Shown here in pieces: positions 21,911-32,465 of a DNA stretch of 64,000 bases. Location: positions 87,554-151,553 of the IMG/VR virus record IMGVR_UViG_3300028045_001344, one strand, 5' to 3'. The notes beneath the pieces are model-generated. The model did not search any database and was not told the origin of the DNA. It saw only the letters and a program-made list of their open reading frames with translations. The translations under genes and the position numbers were made by a program. The DNA is from a virus. How positions within the stretch are numbered: position 1 is the stretch's first letter; each line of letters opens with the position of its first letter.

Positions 21911-23365
21911 TTACTCTATTATCTTAAATTTGTATATATTTTCATCTTCAATATATTTGCCACCAAGTGAAAACAATAATCTAATTCCATATTCAAAGCC
22001 AACCTCAAGCATCGACATATCAAATGTAAAATAACTGCCAGAAACATCATAAGAAAGACGAGTGTGATTTTCACTTCCTGTGCCGTATGGCACTATCTGC
22101 AAGTCATCCACAGTTCGATATACACTATAATAGATATTATCTAAAATGTCTTTTTGTATTCCCGCAATAGCTACAGTGTAGATTGTGGGGTTCCAATTTT
22201 TTAAACGAGTATAGAGACGAAAATCATAAACATCCTCATTGTAATATTCACATTGAAGATTTGTCATCGCGGAAATATACTCTGCTGTTTGGAAAGTAGG
22301 TGAAGCTGTTAGCGATTTTGGTTTATAACTACCAGTATAATAACATACTGACTCATCGGAATTGAACCATCTATCGTAGACTACTTCTTCAGTCGTATCA
22401 AGGGCAAAGGACGCGCTATAAATTCCAGTCGCGACCCACCCACCCGTAATTGGATTATTTGGGGCTGCTAGGATTTCAGAACCAGTTGAAGCAGAAATAT
22501 AATTACGAACATAAATTGCGCCGGTTCCAATAGTGGGAAGATCTACCAACTGATTTCTATAATAATTATAAAAATAAATCGTGTTTATATTATCTGCGGC
22601 TGAACGAGCTGAGCTTGATACAAAGAAATTGCCTCTCTGATCTTTGCGGGTTGAGTCCCATCGCGCTTCGATGATTGGTCTTTTAAAGAAATATTCACTA
22701 TCTCTAGCAGAGAACTTTTTAGTATAATAAGAACGGTTTCCATTTTCTTGGCTCGAAGTCAAATGAACACCAACACCATTGTTCGTATACTCGCCCCCTG
22801 CCGCACCAGTCAACCAGTTCTCAACCATCTCTGTTATGTCAACCGATAAATCTCCTGTTCCTACATCAAAAACCTGTTGGTAAGTAGGAGAGGATAAATA
22901 ATCACCACCGGCTGTAGTCCATGGTGTTCCTGCCGAAGCATTGATCCAATTTGAGCCTGTTCCATTATAAGTTTGATCGCTATAATTTTCCATGTCTAGT
23001 CCGTAGCCCTCTTGCCAAGATTGGGAAACAGGCTGTGCCACTAGTGTAAAATCTCTTGGAGTAGTTTGATCATGGGCTACATTAAATAATCTAAGATAAA
23101 AACTGACACTACCACTAGCCGGAATATCACCTGACGCCCGAGCACTTGCAATAGATAATGTAGAAGAATCCTCTAGTGTCACTGGAAATTGAACTAAAAG
23201 CCTTGTAAGTTCGACAGAAGCACTACTGGCTTGTCCAAATATTGAAAACACTTCCAAAGAGTCGGCAAGGCCCATGTTGCTGCCCGTGCCTCTGGTTACG
23301 AGGTTGGATTCAAATGCATTTGTTATGGTATTATCCTTTATGGCAACCCATCTTTTAATTCCCAT
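21911..23365 (-). CDS. Putative baseplate/tail structural protein, 484 aa (DNRLRE-like pattern)
   Basis: The first half (about residues 40-250) has a pattern like DNRLRE/TGF-beta-propeptide-like beta domains: alternating strands describing coordinated values, SWQEGYGLD, then DITEMVENWLTGA, then a conserved RPIIEARWDS strand. These are common in carbohydrate-associated and virion surface proteins. The second half is unassigned. The gene lies directly after gp6 and before the giant LamG protein with only six intervening bases. I infer a structural role linking baseplate and fibre; the domain name is from pattern only. Confidence 0.7.
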   Translation of the reverse strand: MGIKRWVAIKDNTITNAFESNLVTRGTGSNMGLADSLEVFSIFGQASSASVELTRLLVQFPVTLEDSSTLSIASARASGDIPASGSVSFYLRLFNVAHDQTTPRDFTLVAQPVSQSWQEGYGLDMENYSDQTYNGTGSNWINASAGTPWTTAGGDYLSSPTYQQVFDVGTGDLSVDITEMVENWLTGAAGGEYTNNGVGVHLTSSQENGNRSYYTKKFSARDSEYFFKRPIIEARWDSTRKDQRGNFFVSSSARSAADNINTIYFYNYYRNQLVDLPTIGTGAIYVRNYISASTGSEILAAPNNPITGGWVATGIYSASFALDTTEEVVYDRWFNSDESVCYYTGSYKPKSLTASPTFQTAEYISAMTNLQCEYYNEDVYDFRLYTRLKNWNPTIYTVAIAGIQKDILDNIYYSVYRTVDDLQIVPYGTGSENHTRLSYDVSGSYFTFDMSMLEVGFEYGIRLLFSLGGKYIEDENIYKFKIIE

Positions 23366-25168
23366 TTACTTTACACTCCCAACAATATCCGAAGCTGGAT
23401 ATTTTAACTCCAATATAACATTTTGTGGGACTTTAATGAAGCGACCATCTGGAGAAATAGCTTGTTCGATATTGAATGCGGTTGTAGAATAATTATTTCC
23501 CCGCTTAATGCTTATATCAACACTTACCGTATCAACTACGCCAGGTGCTTCATTGAGTGTATTATAAACATCAGTGATAAAAAACGGTTCTCCGATATCC
23601 ATCTTCCTTGAATATTCCCTAGTAAGCACTGTGATGGCATCAGATAAGACTTGATATTTGTTAGTCTCTAGATCCGCTATAATATTAAAACTAATTTGTA
23701 TATTGGCAATCTTGGCATCAAATATATCTATAGTATCATTTATCATCCGAGATCGATTAACCCAAGATTTTAGGTTTTCTTTGATTGCATTATTTGAGGT
23801 TTCCAAATTTCCATCAGCATCTTCTGAAATAATATATAAATTAACGTTTCTCTTATTAGAATTATTATCTCTATAAACATTAACTCTTTTTACCGCTCCA
23901 AACTGTGCTGGCATTTTATACGCTATGGAACGATAATCTTGTTGTGTTACTGCTCGATTTTGACTGGCAAAAGTGTCATAGATTCTTATCTTGAGTTCTT
24001 CAATAGACGGCAGCGTTACGTCCCCAATAATAGGTTCCTCATTTGAAACTTCCAAAGAAGCCCTAACTGATGATACTAGGACTTGATCTAAACTATTGAC
24101 ATTCTCAAATTGGAATATTGGATCAGAAACACTCGCAAGTGTATTGGCACCGATATTTACAGTTGCATTTGTGTTTGAGCGGAACACAACCCTTAGTTCT
24201 GTGTTTGCTGGTGAAATACCAAGCTTGTCGGTTCCTAAAAGATTGGTTGGATCAAAGGATGTTTCAGTAACATAATCTTTTGAATGAAAATTCAAAACCG
24301 TTGTTGCCGGATCAATTAGTGGATTTGAAGCTACGTCTCTGGCAGAACCAAAGCCAAACTGTAAAAATGTTTTAAATTTTTGTCGTTCCACTGTAAATCG
24401 TCTTGGGACAACCACCGGCTTTAAAAGAGAGGGTGCCCGAGCGCGGGTAATGGCATCGCGATTAGTTATGGATTTATAGATTATATCCTGGGATAAATAA
24501 TCTACTTCAAAATACTGATTGCCTTCCTTATCAAATACATTTACAATCTCCGTTATGTTCTCATTAGATAACTCTATTTGACGGAATTTCTCAAATGCTC
24601 CGACTGTTATTATTTCGTCACGAATTTCGCCGGATATAACTTGACCTGTGGATCTAATGGCATAATGTGTCGGCATCCCAGTTGTCTCGTTGGCTTTGGC
24701 AACCACGATTTCATTAGTTGGATTAGAAAAATCTACATCTTCATTCAGAATGAAGCCGGTCCCATCATTCGAAGTCAATGATGTACCTCGTTGTAAGATT
24801 GGAATATAATTTGTATCTGGTCCTAGTCCAGTAGAATTTGCTGGTATGACAATATATAGAGAAGCAATACCTGTAGAAGACGGGGTTCCAGTAAAACGAA
24901 AACCCATTTGGCGACCAAGTTTTAAAATATTGTTATATTCAAGTGCTGTATCTAGAAAGGATTCATTGGCACTATAATCTACATAAAAAGAAGAAATGTC
25001 ACCCACATAGGCAACTGTATCTAGCATTAGTGCGCCGAAGCCAGCCTCATTGAAATCTCTAAATGTATTAGGATAATATCGTTTTGCATAATTAACTAAT
25101 TCATCTTTGATAGAATTGAAATCTCTCGCAGTATAGTTTATGGCGGGGAATAATTTTTTATGACTCAT
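23366..25168 (-). CDS. Baseplate wedge protein, T4 gp6-like
   Basis: The 600-residue protein starts with the pattern typical of T4-type gp6: NYTARDFNSIKDELVNYAK, FNEAGFGALMLDTVAYVGD, then SFYVDYSANESFLDTA. The middle and C-terminal parts (RAVTQQDYRSIAYKMP, RVNVYRDNN) match the baseplate J/gp6 core seen across contractile tails. In T4, gp6 forms the dimeric iris that joins the baseplate wedges around the hub. The length is slightly under T4 gp6 (660 aa). The gene follows the gp25-like gene, a pairing expected for wedge proteins that contact each other. Confidence 0.9.
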   Translation of the reverse strand: MSHKKLFPAINYTARDFNSIKDELVNYAKRYYPNTFRDFNEAGFGALMLDTVAYVGDISSFYVDYSANESFLDTALEYNNILKLGRQMGFRFTGTPSSTGIASLYIVIPANSTGLGPDTNYIPILQRGTSLTSNDGTGFILNEDVDFSNPTNEIVVAKANETTGMPTHYAIRSTGQVISGEIRDEIITVGAFEKFRQIELSNENITEIVNVFDKEGNQYFEVDYLSQDIIYKSITNRDAITRARAPSLLKPVVVPRRFTVERQKFKTFLQFGFGSARDVASNPLIDPATTVLNFHSKDYVTETSFDPTNLLGTDKLGISPANTELRVVFRSNTNATVNIGANTLASVSDPIFQFENVNSLDQVLVSSVRASLEVSNEEPIIGDVTLPSIEELKIRIYDTFASQNRAVTQQDYRSIAYKMPAQFGAVKRVNVYRDNNSNKRNVNLYIISEDADGNLETSNNAIKENLKSWVNRSRMINDTIDIFDAKIANIQISFNIIADLETNKYQVLSDAITVLTREYSRKMDIGEPFFITDVYNTLNEAPGVVDTVSVDISIKRGNNYSTTAFNIEQAISPDGRFIKVPQNVILELKYPASDIVGSVK

Positions 25169-25187
25169 GGGCGCGTCCTGCTAATAA

Positions 25188-25583
25188 TTAGTTATGAGGT
25201 AGAGTTATTTCTAATTTATCCACTTGACTCAATGGCAGGATCGTGTAGCCAAGATCGACTTTTAATAAATTACGATCAAGGGCATCAACCAACGAATCAT
25301 AAGGTGAGAAATCAATGTAAGTAATTGAAACAAAAGGTATGTATCTCGTCACCTGTTCATGTATTTTTGCTCGGATGGCAGAATATAGAGCCTCGCCGTC
25401 ATTTTCGAAAAGATAATTTCTTATACCCACTCCGAAATTAGGGTCCATCATTCGTTCTCCTGGTGCAGTTAAAATAAGGTTTCGAAAATTTTGTTTTATC
25501 AAGTTCTTGTATGATTTGATGAGTTTGTAAGTTCCATCTTCATCGCTCCTAATTAAAGGTAATTTTGGTGTAAGTCCAGACAT
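25188..25583 (-). CDS. Baseplate wedge protein, T4 gp25-like
   Basis: At 131 residues this has the expected gp25 length. The segment NLIKQNFRNLILTAPGERMMDPNFGVGIRNYLFE is the conserved core of gp25/VgrE-like baseplate proteins; it includes the T.PGER..P.FG motif. These proteins form the inner wedge ring and nucleate sheath assembly. AGGAG precedes the start. Despite the family's old lysozyme label, no lysozyme catalytic function is implied. It is adjacent to gp6, as expected. Confidence 0.93.
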   Translation of the reverse strand: MSGLTPKLPLIRSDEDGTYKLIKSYKNLIKQNFRNLILTAPGERMMDPNFGVGIRNYLFENDGEALYSAIRAKIHEQVTRYIPFVSITYIDFSPYDSLVDALDRNLLKVDLGYTILPLSQVDKLEITLPHN

Positions 25584-25600
25584 ATTGTTCTCCTAGATAT

Positions 25601-28600
25601 TTAGTCACATTCATCTTTTCCGCTTGGATTAATTTCATTACTTGGTGAGCTTGGTTGCCCCGAACAATCATCCTTTCCGGTTAAATCCGGTCCGTTTAGC
25701 TTTTTAATATTACAGCGATCCCTCTTTTTCTGATCTGCTGTTTTCAACGCTCGTGATCCAGGGAGTTCTTCGTGTCCGAAAGCCGCAAGATATGCAGCAC
25801 CTAAACCAGTTATCGGAGGACCAACGCCTATACCAAGTGGAGGCACACCAAAAATATTAATAGGCAATAACCCAAATGATATAAGCAACAACGGAATATC
25901 AATCTCTGGTAAATTGAGAGCACATTCAGTGATCTGATTTTTTCTTATTTCTTCTTCACTTTGACCTTGTAATCTTCCAACAGAAGATTTTCCTCTATTA
26001 ATTGCTGACGTTAACGCTGGTCCTATCAACTCCATAGCATCTTTAATCTTCTTGGCTACAGCAATATTTGGATCAAAAGCCTCACCAGCACCCTTTAGTA
26101 TTCCCCAGAAAAACTGCTCTATTATTGAAAAATCAAAACCAGGAATGTCGGCACCATTTATAGCAGCATTTGCCTGTGCCTTATTAGTAAAGACAAGATC
26201 ACGCGACTTATAATCGCCACTGCTCGCAACAGAACTAAAAGACATCCTTAGTTGTTCTTTGGTTCCCAAGAATGCGTTATTTAGCCCAGGAAATGGAAGT
26301 GAATAAGTGATCCCATATAAAGCTGTCAAAGAAACCAAACGATCCATTGGAAAACAATAATCAAAAATAAAAGAGTATTCTGGTGTTTCTTTTATTTTGG
26401 TGACAAGTTCTGGATATACATTATTATATCCATCGCTAAAATAATTGGGATCGTTACGAATATCTGAAACTGATATATCTAAAGGAAGTTCTTTTTCCAC
26501 GCACACAATTGGTATCGTATAGGCGTCTATCCTTTCTGCATTGGCTTCTTCTTTATAGTGATAAGACTTATTTAGTTTTGTATTGTTGACATCATAATTA
26601 TTTTGCATAGCCTGGTGGATGGGTTGGCTCGTTATTCCCCTGGAATTGTCAGCCGTATCATTGACAACTTGACACACTAACCTCAATCCATACCTCAAGG
26701 ATTTAATATAACTCCCAAGTTTTTGGGGGTCTGGGGCAGTGGCGATCAGTGGGGCTAATTCTCCGGGAATGACAATTTCTTGTTCGGCGCAATCGTCGGC
26801 GGCAATAATCGTTGAATCCAAGCGGACTGGGGTGGTGGGAATGATGGGCATTGAGGTTTGGCTAAAGAACTCTCCGCTCATCCAAGTGCTAAATAAATTT
26901 TTATCCACAACACCTCTATTATCAAAAGGCAGATCCTCTGGTTGATAGGTGGGGGCATATTTGGGAGGAGGGAAAGCAGAAGTGGAGTCAACACTTTTAT
27001 TGTCTTTGTATTCCACTCTGATATATGTCTCAAGGTAAATATTTCCCTCACGCCAATCTTTTAAACCAATAATATCTTCTTTTGATGCCACGCCATAATC
27101 TCCAAGCCTAAAGTCTTGACCAAGCCTTTGAAGGGCGGGTTTGCGCAATATTCCAGCGTTCCCGGACTGAGGTGCCGAGGAGGATACATTAAATTGTGGC
27201 AACCAATGAAGGGGTGCTATTTGATTGGGAACCAACTCCGCTGAAAAAAGTAAATCATCTACTGCTTGGGGGGAAGATGGTAACGAAGCTAATTTCAATA
27301 TTTCAGTAACGGCATACGCTAATTCATTTTTTACAAACCAGTTAAAAGCTTTTCTCGGATCACTCAAATTATTTGGTGACTGATGTTGGGGCAAAGAATT
27401 ATAAGACTTTAAGCACTGACTCAAAAAAGAGTTCAAATAAAATTTAGCTTTGATTTCTTCAATAGCTTGAGTCGAAACATACTCTACAAAAACCTCGTCT
27501 ATGTCAGTTATGGACAATGCACTAAAAGTCGGGGCTGTTCTTATTATAGCTTCAAGCGCATACACTCGCGCCGTAGTTTGCACAAGACCATACAGTATGG
27601 ACTGCTCCAAAGCGTTATCTTTATTGGAGACTGTTCCACAAACATTAGGCATCGTGGGTTCGATACATTTTGTCATATCATAAACTTCTTTGAGTCTGTT
27701 TTTTATGCCCGTAAGATCTAATAAACTATTATCATTTCCTTCCTGTGATGGATCTGAACTTACGCATGGTTGCGGCGTTAGGTTTAGACTTTGAAAGACA
27801 TTATCTTCTAAAAGCTTTGATTTACTTACTTCAAACAAACACATAGCTTGCAAGCCCCTCAACAATTCATCATATAAGGTTCCAACTAATTCCCCTTGGT
27901 TTCCTGTGCTTAGAATGTTTTGTCCCTGGATTTGTAAAAGAGTGTTGGGATCTAGAGAGTGGGCGGAGGCTCCGCCAGGAGTTTGGATGATGTTACCAAT
28001 TGCGTTAGCATATCCTGGACGTTCTGAAATTGGTAATTTTCTTATTTCTCCCAAATCTTGAATTGTATATATGCTTTCTCCCAAATTCCAAGAATTACTC
28101 AAAAACTCTGCGAACCTTCTTTCTACTAAAGAAAAATCACTATTGGTCTTGGGTGGATGCGTGGGATCAAGAGGGGGAACATTTACAGGACTTAATTGAG
28201 TTTCGCCTAAACCCTTTTCCTCTATAACTTCTTGCGTTTTGATAGGTATGTCAGATTGTTGGAACCCTTTGGACCAAATAACATTTTGTTGTCCCGCTTG
28301 AATGGAAACGGCAAAGTTTTCTTTTCCAGTTATAGGTTCTTCTGAAAATTGAGTGTAAAACAAAGCGTAAGTGCTATCTCTAAATACATCGCCTAATATT
28401 CCATCGAGTGTTTGTTCGCTGTTCAGATCATCTGAAGAAGTGCCAAAGCCGCCCCAAGACTTTCTTAACTCATTTTTTACATAGTTTTTTACTTGATCAA
28501 TTTGACTTTGACCAGACGTAGGAGTAGAGAGCTTTGTGCTCAACGAGTCTTCTATAGTAAATTGTAATATTTTAGAACGTGAATTTAGAAGATCTCTACG

Positions 28601-31483
28601 ATCCCTGTTCTCCATAAAATCGTGGCCCGTGCGTAAACTGGTTTGAAACCTTGTATAAACGCCAACGTTCTTGTCGCCTTCTGTGTCTGCCATCCCAGGA
28701 AGAAACACGTTTTCAAAGGTTTGGGCTTTGATGGGGCTTGGGTTTGTGGTGTTATAGCGGAGAGTGTCTCGGCGGGCATCATCTGGGTTTTTTTTGTTGG
28801 ATTCCCAAAATGGCATTTGGCCCGTGGGTCGCTGACCCTGATCATAAAGCATACGAAATTCTGGGTTGATGATCTCCCGATTATTAACCGTGACTAATCG
28901 AGGAACGTCCTTTCCCTCGCCAAGCACCCTTGGTGATAAAAGACTTGGAACGGAGGAGACATCAGTAATAAACGAATTATAAATCCCATCAAAAGTTGTA
29001 TCAAGCACACGATCCATCATAAATGTATAAGAAGGATGATCCTGTTTGATTAGTCCTTCCACAAAATTACCATCAGCATCTATCGCACAATAAACTGGTG
29101 GGACAACTCCGTCTAACGGATCTTCTTTATCTAAAATTTCAGCAAGCTCATTGATGCGGCTTTTTGCTCGCTCGCGAGATGCATTTATTTGAGCATTACA
29201 AACTTCTAAACTTGTTATTCCTTTTCCTTCTAAAAGCTCACAGCGAAGAAAGTTATCATCTTCATCGCAAAGGCTTGTGGCAAGTATCGGCGTAAGATCT
29301 TCAAAATTGTCTATTTGTTTTTGTATTTCTTCTTCATCAACCAGTTTGCCAACGTTTCCAAAGAAATCGTTAATTTTATCTTCATCACCCAATAGGTCAC
29401 ATAAAGGACCATAAATCTCTGGGTTTATGGCACACATTTGATCGGCAGTAGATTGAACAATTTTTATTGTATCTTTTGTAGTTTTTCCCTGAAGCATTTT
29501 ATTTACTTCTCCGCAAGTGAGTGTGCTGCCAAGTGTATCCAGAAAGGAGCCAATAGGTGATTGTGTAATAGCCTGGGCTGTGGCTTGAGTTGCCTGTTGT
29601 ACCGCTTGTCCTGCTGCTTGCTGAACTTGTGACGCCGGTTGAGCCAATGGAGCTGTTAGTTTGTCCACTTGCTCATCTGTTACGTGAGATTGAAGATTAC
29701 TTAAAAATTTGCGTGATTGTTGAGAAATCCCTGGGGAAACAATACCGGCTTTCATGCCATCAAGTACGGCACCACCAACATTTTCTCCCATTACACCTAG
29801 CGTACCGGCAATTACGCCCGCAGTGTTTCCTTCACTAAGCATTTTGCCGATAGGAAGACTACCGAAATTTAACTTACATGGATCTCCGCAAGCCTCCAAA
29901 TACATCATTACAACTTGTTTGACCATTGATATAAGTGCTTTCTTGACTGCTTCTGCAATTGAAAGCAATATTTGTTCAACAATATCCCCCATGATATCGA
30001 CGGTGGGTATAATGTCGTCCAAACTTATAACAGGAATCTTTAATATTTTTACAACTTCACCCGCGAAGCGATTCACATCAAGCAAGAAGCTCTTTATCTC
30101 ATCTATGGGAAGATCTAGATTCAAGCATTCCACAGCAGCTTTCACGATATAGGTTATACCAAATTTATTCAAATAATGATAATAAACATCCTCAATACTG
30201 TTTATTGTATTGATTGTTTTATTCAGGTTTCCAATTACAGTATCGCCAACAAAATCTTTTGATTGTTTGCGAAACTCATTCATCTCTTTTTTTAATTCTT
30301 TAGACTTTAGTCTCCAAGATTCTTCACTTAAAGCTTTAGCATCTTTCGCAGAGTTTGAGTTAACTTTTTTTATCTCTGTTTCCATTTGAGCATTTTGATC
30401 TGGTGATCTCGGACGACCCACTGTATATTCAATTACTGGTGATGGAAATTTAATAAACTCAGTAATAAAAGTTTCCCAACCCATTGGTGGACTGCCGATG
30501 CCATCTTTTACTGTTGGTCGCTGTTGAGCTATTTGTGTTATTTTCTCTAAATGTTTATACAGATACATCGTGTTGCTTGTTATAAACATAGAATCACTAA
30601 ATGTACTAAAGCCAGCAGATAAATTCCGAAAGGAGTTTCCTTGATTTATTTGAGCATATTGTGGCAAATAGGCTGAACCTGTTAGTCCAGAACCCGACAT
30701 ACCCATCATAATAAGATCGGATTGAGATTCCGAGTAGAGATACCCATTTGTCCTAACTAGATCACGTAATACTGGTACAAACTCACGAAACCTCTCTGCT
30801 TCTTTCGCAAGATCGGCGTTATATACTTTTCCCTCAAAATCCATCATAACGCTATTATAATTTTCTAATAGTTGAGAAACCTTGGATACCTTTTTTTCTA
30901 GACCATAGGTGTTTAATTGAATCTCATCATAAACCGCAGGAGCCACAAATTTTTTCTCTGGAAGATTACTAAAAAGTGACTGGAAACGAAGATTGGATGA
31001 TTCTGGGGCTCCCACAGATGGAACACCACCAAATGCTGTAGATGTATCCAATTGAATTGAAGGATTAGAAAAGCTGTTGCTATAGTTCCCTGGAAGTATT
31101 TCTGGTATGGTTACTAATACTTTAATATTTGATGCAGGTCGCAAAGGAACATACAACCCCTGTGCTTCTTCTTCTGGTGTTCCGTTTTCTCCCGGTATAA
31201 TAACATCTGAAATTAATCCAGAAATAGTTTGGTCATCGGAGTCTTTATTATAAAAATCTAAAATAGAACGCAACCCTTCTTCTTTGTATGGCGACTTATC
31301 AGAAGGCACAAGATCATATTGAGCAATCCCAGTATCGACGGCAACACCATAATATCCTCCCACAGAACCAGACCGAGGGACAAAAAATGGTGTCTCACCT
31401 TCTGGCTTAGTCCAGTCTAATGAGATAAGAGGTTTTATATTCCGCCCGACTCGTTCAGTGTTTTTTTGATTAGCGTTAGACAT
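25601..31483 (-). CDS. Very large baseplate/tail structural protein, 1960 aa
   Basis: An unbroken 1960-residue frame between a spike-like gene and gp25. Around residues 490-640 are strongly amphipathic or hydrophobic helices (for example MGDIVEQILLSIAEAVKKAL) followed by an Ala/Gln-rich stretch (QQAAGQAVQQATQATAQ). The C-terminal 110 residues contain another hydrophobic Gly/Pro-rich segment (LLLISFGLLPINIFGVPP). There is no catalytic motif. Placement next to gp25 and gp6 suggests a wedge or hub protein occupying the place taken by several T4 baseplate genes, but homology to a particular T4 protein is not visible. Hydrophobic helices could interact with the host membrane during ejection; this is speculation. 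Confidence 0.75.
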   Translation of the reverse strand: MSNANQKNTERVGRNIKPLISLDWTKPEGETPFFVPRSGSVGGYYGVAVDTGIAQYDLVPSDKSPYKEEGLRSILDFYNKDSDDQTISGLISDVIIPGENGTPEEEAQGLYVPLRPASNIKVLVTIPEILPGNYSNSFSNPSIQLDTSTAFGGVPSVGAPESSNLRFQSLFSNLPEKKFVAPAVYDEIQLNTYGLEKKVSKVSQLLENYNSVMMDFEGKVYNADLAKEAERFREFVPVLRDLVRTNGYLYSESQSDLIMMGMSGSGLTGSAYLPQYAQINQGNSFRNLSAGFSTFSDSMFITSNTMYLYKHLEKITQIAQQRPTVKDGIGSPPMGWETFITEFIKFPSPVIEYTVGRPRSPDQNAQMETEIKKVNSNSAKDAKALSEESWRLKSKELKKEMNEFRKQSKDFVGDTVIGNLNKTINTINSIEDVYYHYLNKFGITYIVKAAVECLNLDLPIDEIKSFLLDVNRFAGEVVKILKIPVISLDDIIPTVDIMGDIVEQILLSIAEAVKKALISMVKQVVMMYLEACGDPCKLNFGSLPIGKMLSEGNTAGVIAGTLGVMGENVGGAVLDGMKAGIVSPGISQQSRKFLSNLQSHVTDEQVDKLTAPLAQPASQVQQAAGQAVQQATQATAQAITQSPIGSFLDTLGSTLTCGEVNKMLQGKTTKDTIKIVQSTADQMCAINPEIYGPLCDLLGDEDKINDFFGNVGKLVDEEEIQKQIDNFEDLTPILATSLCDEDDNFLRCELLEGKGITSLEVCNAQINASRERAKSRINELAEILDKEDPLDGVVPPVYCAIDADGNFVEGLIKQDHPSYTFMMDRVLDTTFDGIYNSFITDVSSVPSLLSPRVLGEGKDVPRLVTVNNREIINPEFRMLYDQGQRPTGQMPFWESNKKNPDDARRDTLRYNTTNPSPIKAQTFENVFLPGMADTEGDKNVGVYTRFQTSLRTGHDFMENRDRRDLLNSRSKILQFTIEDSLSTKLSTPTSGQSQIDQVKNYVKNELRKSWGGFGTSSDDLNSEQTLDGILGDVFRDSTYALFYTQFSEEPITGKENFAVSIQAGQQNVIWSKGFQQSDIPIKTQEVIEEKGLGETQLSPVNVPPLDPTHPPKTNSDFSLVERRFAEFLSNSWNLGESIYTIQDLGEIRKLPISERPGYANAIGNIIQTPGGASAHSLDPNTLLQIQGQNILSTGNQGELVGTLYDELLRGLQAMCLFEVSKSKLLEDNVFQSLNLTPQPCVSSDPSQEGNDNSLLDLTGIKNRLKEVYDMTKCIEPTMPNVCGTVSNKDNALEQSILYGLVQTTARVYALEAIIRTAPTFSALSITDIDEVFVEYVSTQAIEEIKAKFYLNSFLSQCLKSYNSLPQHQSPNNLSDPRKAFNWFVKNELAYAVTEILKLASLPSSPQAVDDLLFSAELVPNQIAPLHWLPQFNVSSSAPQSGNAGILRKPALQRLGQDFRLGDYGVASKEDIIGLKDWREGNIYLETYIRVEYKDNKSVDSTSAFPPPKYAPTYQPEDLPFDNRGVVDKNLFSTWMSGEFFSQTSMPIIPTTPVRLDSTIIAADDCAEQEIVIPGELAPLIATAPDPQKLGSYIKSLRYGLRLVCQVVNDTADNSRGITSQPIHQAMQNNYDVNNTKLNKSYHYKEEANAERIDAYTIPIVCVEKELPLDISVSDIRNDPNYFSDGYNNVYPELVTKIKETPEYSFIFDYCFPMDRLVSLTALYGITYSLPFPGLNNAFLGTKEQLRMSFSSVASSGDYKSRDLVFTNKAQANAAINGADIPGFDFSIIEQFFWGILKGAGEAFDPNIAVAKKIKDAMELIGPALTSAINRGKSSVGRLQGQSEEEIRKNQITECALNLPEIDIPLLLISFGLLPINIFGVPPLGIGVGPPITGLGAAYLAAFGHEELPGSRALKTADQKKRDRCNIKKLNGPDLTGKDDCSGQPSSPSNEINPSGKDECD

Positions 31484-31486
31484 GAC

Positions 31487-32464
31487 TCAAGTTGTGTTAT
31501 TAAACCTACTATTAATGTATTTAGAGCCAGCAGGATTTAAATAAGAAAACTGGAATAAAGCTAAATTAGCTTTATGAGTGGCTAATGATTTCTTGGTCTG
31601 TGAAAGATGATCAATCATTGTCCTCATGCCCGCAGCTACAACTGGGAACGAGGGGAATGTTTCCCAAGGGCCGGTGCCGTCCCATGGTTTTCCAGGTGCG
31701 AGATGAGTATGATGTGTGAGGGTTTCATTGAGCCCGATTTGATACATTAACAATGAATCCACAATACCATTTAACTTATCAACATGCGTTGTTAGTCTTT
31801 CTAGTGCAGCTCGTAAGTTTTCACCCTTTACTAGCGGCTGTAAATCTTCATCATTATTGGAGGCTAACAAATCAATTCCATTAACACTTTCGATATCAGA
31901 ACCTTGAGAATTACGCCGATCTGTTCGCGTTACTAATTTTATTCCTTCACGACCAATAATTCTAATTCCATCAGCTTTGAGAGCAATTCCTGATTTAGTC
32001 TTAGAATTTCCGATGCTTCCATCGACAAGATTAAAATTCTCATCAATATCGGTTTTTTGACTCATATAGATTCGGGCGGCATCCTTGTTGATATCAGGAT
32101 CAACCCATGTTCTTTGTTTAGAGTCGTCAGATCCTTTGGTTACGCTAAAAGATCTCGCTTCAGCACCAAGTCGTCCCACAACTAAATCTAAAGAACCACA
32201 CTGAGTATCACCTTTGCCGCCATAGCCGCTCAACCTACTTTGTGGTCGATCTCTGCCAAACACAATCCATGAGTTATTCATTCCACTAATAACTTTTTCA
32301 GAGGGTGTTTGAATATAAGCAGGTATAGGTTCTGAAATTGGATCGCCAGCTACGCCCGCATAATCAAGCCTTAAAGACTCGGGCACATTATTTAGTCTTG
32401 CTTCCTTTGCCTCATCTGTGGAGTTAATTCCTCCAATAGCGATTGCTTTTTTCTTTGTTGCCAT
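31487..32464 (-). CDS. Spike/baseplate-hub-like protein, 325 aa
   Basis: The central part (about residues 85-195) reads like a short beta-helix or OB-adjacent spike region: SGIALKADGIRIIGREGIKLVTRTD has the alternating IxLxADGI/IxLx repeats seen in gp5/VgrG-type spike stems. The C-terminal third is helical (LERLTTHVDKLNGIVDSLLMYQ) with an HHTH cluster. It lies immediately after the peptidase-bearing gene at 32466-33584, so the two may form a split equivalent of T4 gp5, with lysin in one chain and spike in the other. That functional pairing is inferred. Confidence 0.68.
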   Translation of the reverse strand: MATKKKAIAIGGINSTDEAKEARLNNVPESLRLDYAGVAGDPISEPIPAYIQTPSEKVISGMNNSWIVFGRDRPQSRLSGYGGKGDTQCGSLDLVVGRLGAEARSFSVTKGSDDSKQRTWVDPDINKDAARIYMSQKTDIDENFNLVDGSIGNSKTKSGIALKADGIRIIGREGIKLVTRTDRRNSQGSDIESVNGIDLLASNNDEDLQPLVKGENLRAALERLTTHVDKLNGIVDSLLMYQIGLNETLTHHTHLAPGKPWDGTGPWETFPSFPVVAAGMRTMIDHLSQTKKSLATHKANLALFQFSYLNPAGSKYINSRFNNTT

Positions 32465-32465
32465 A

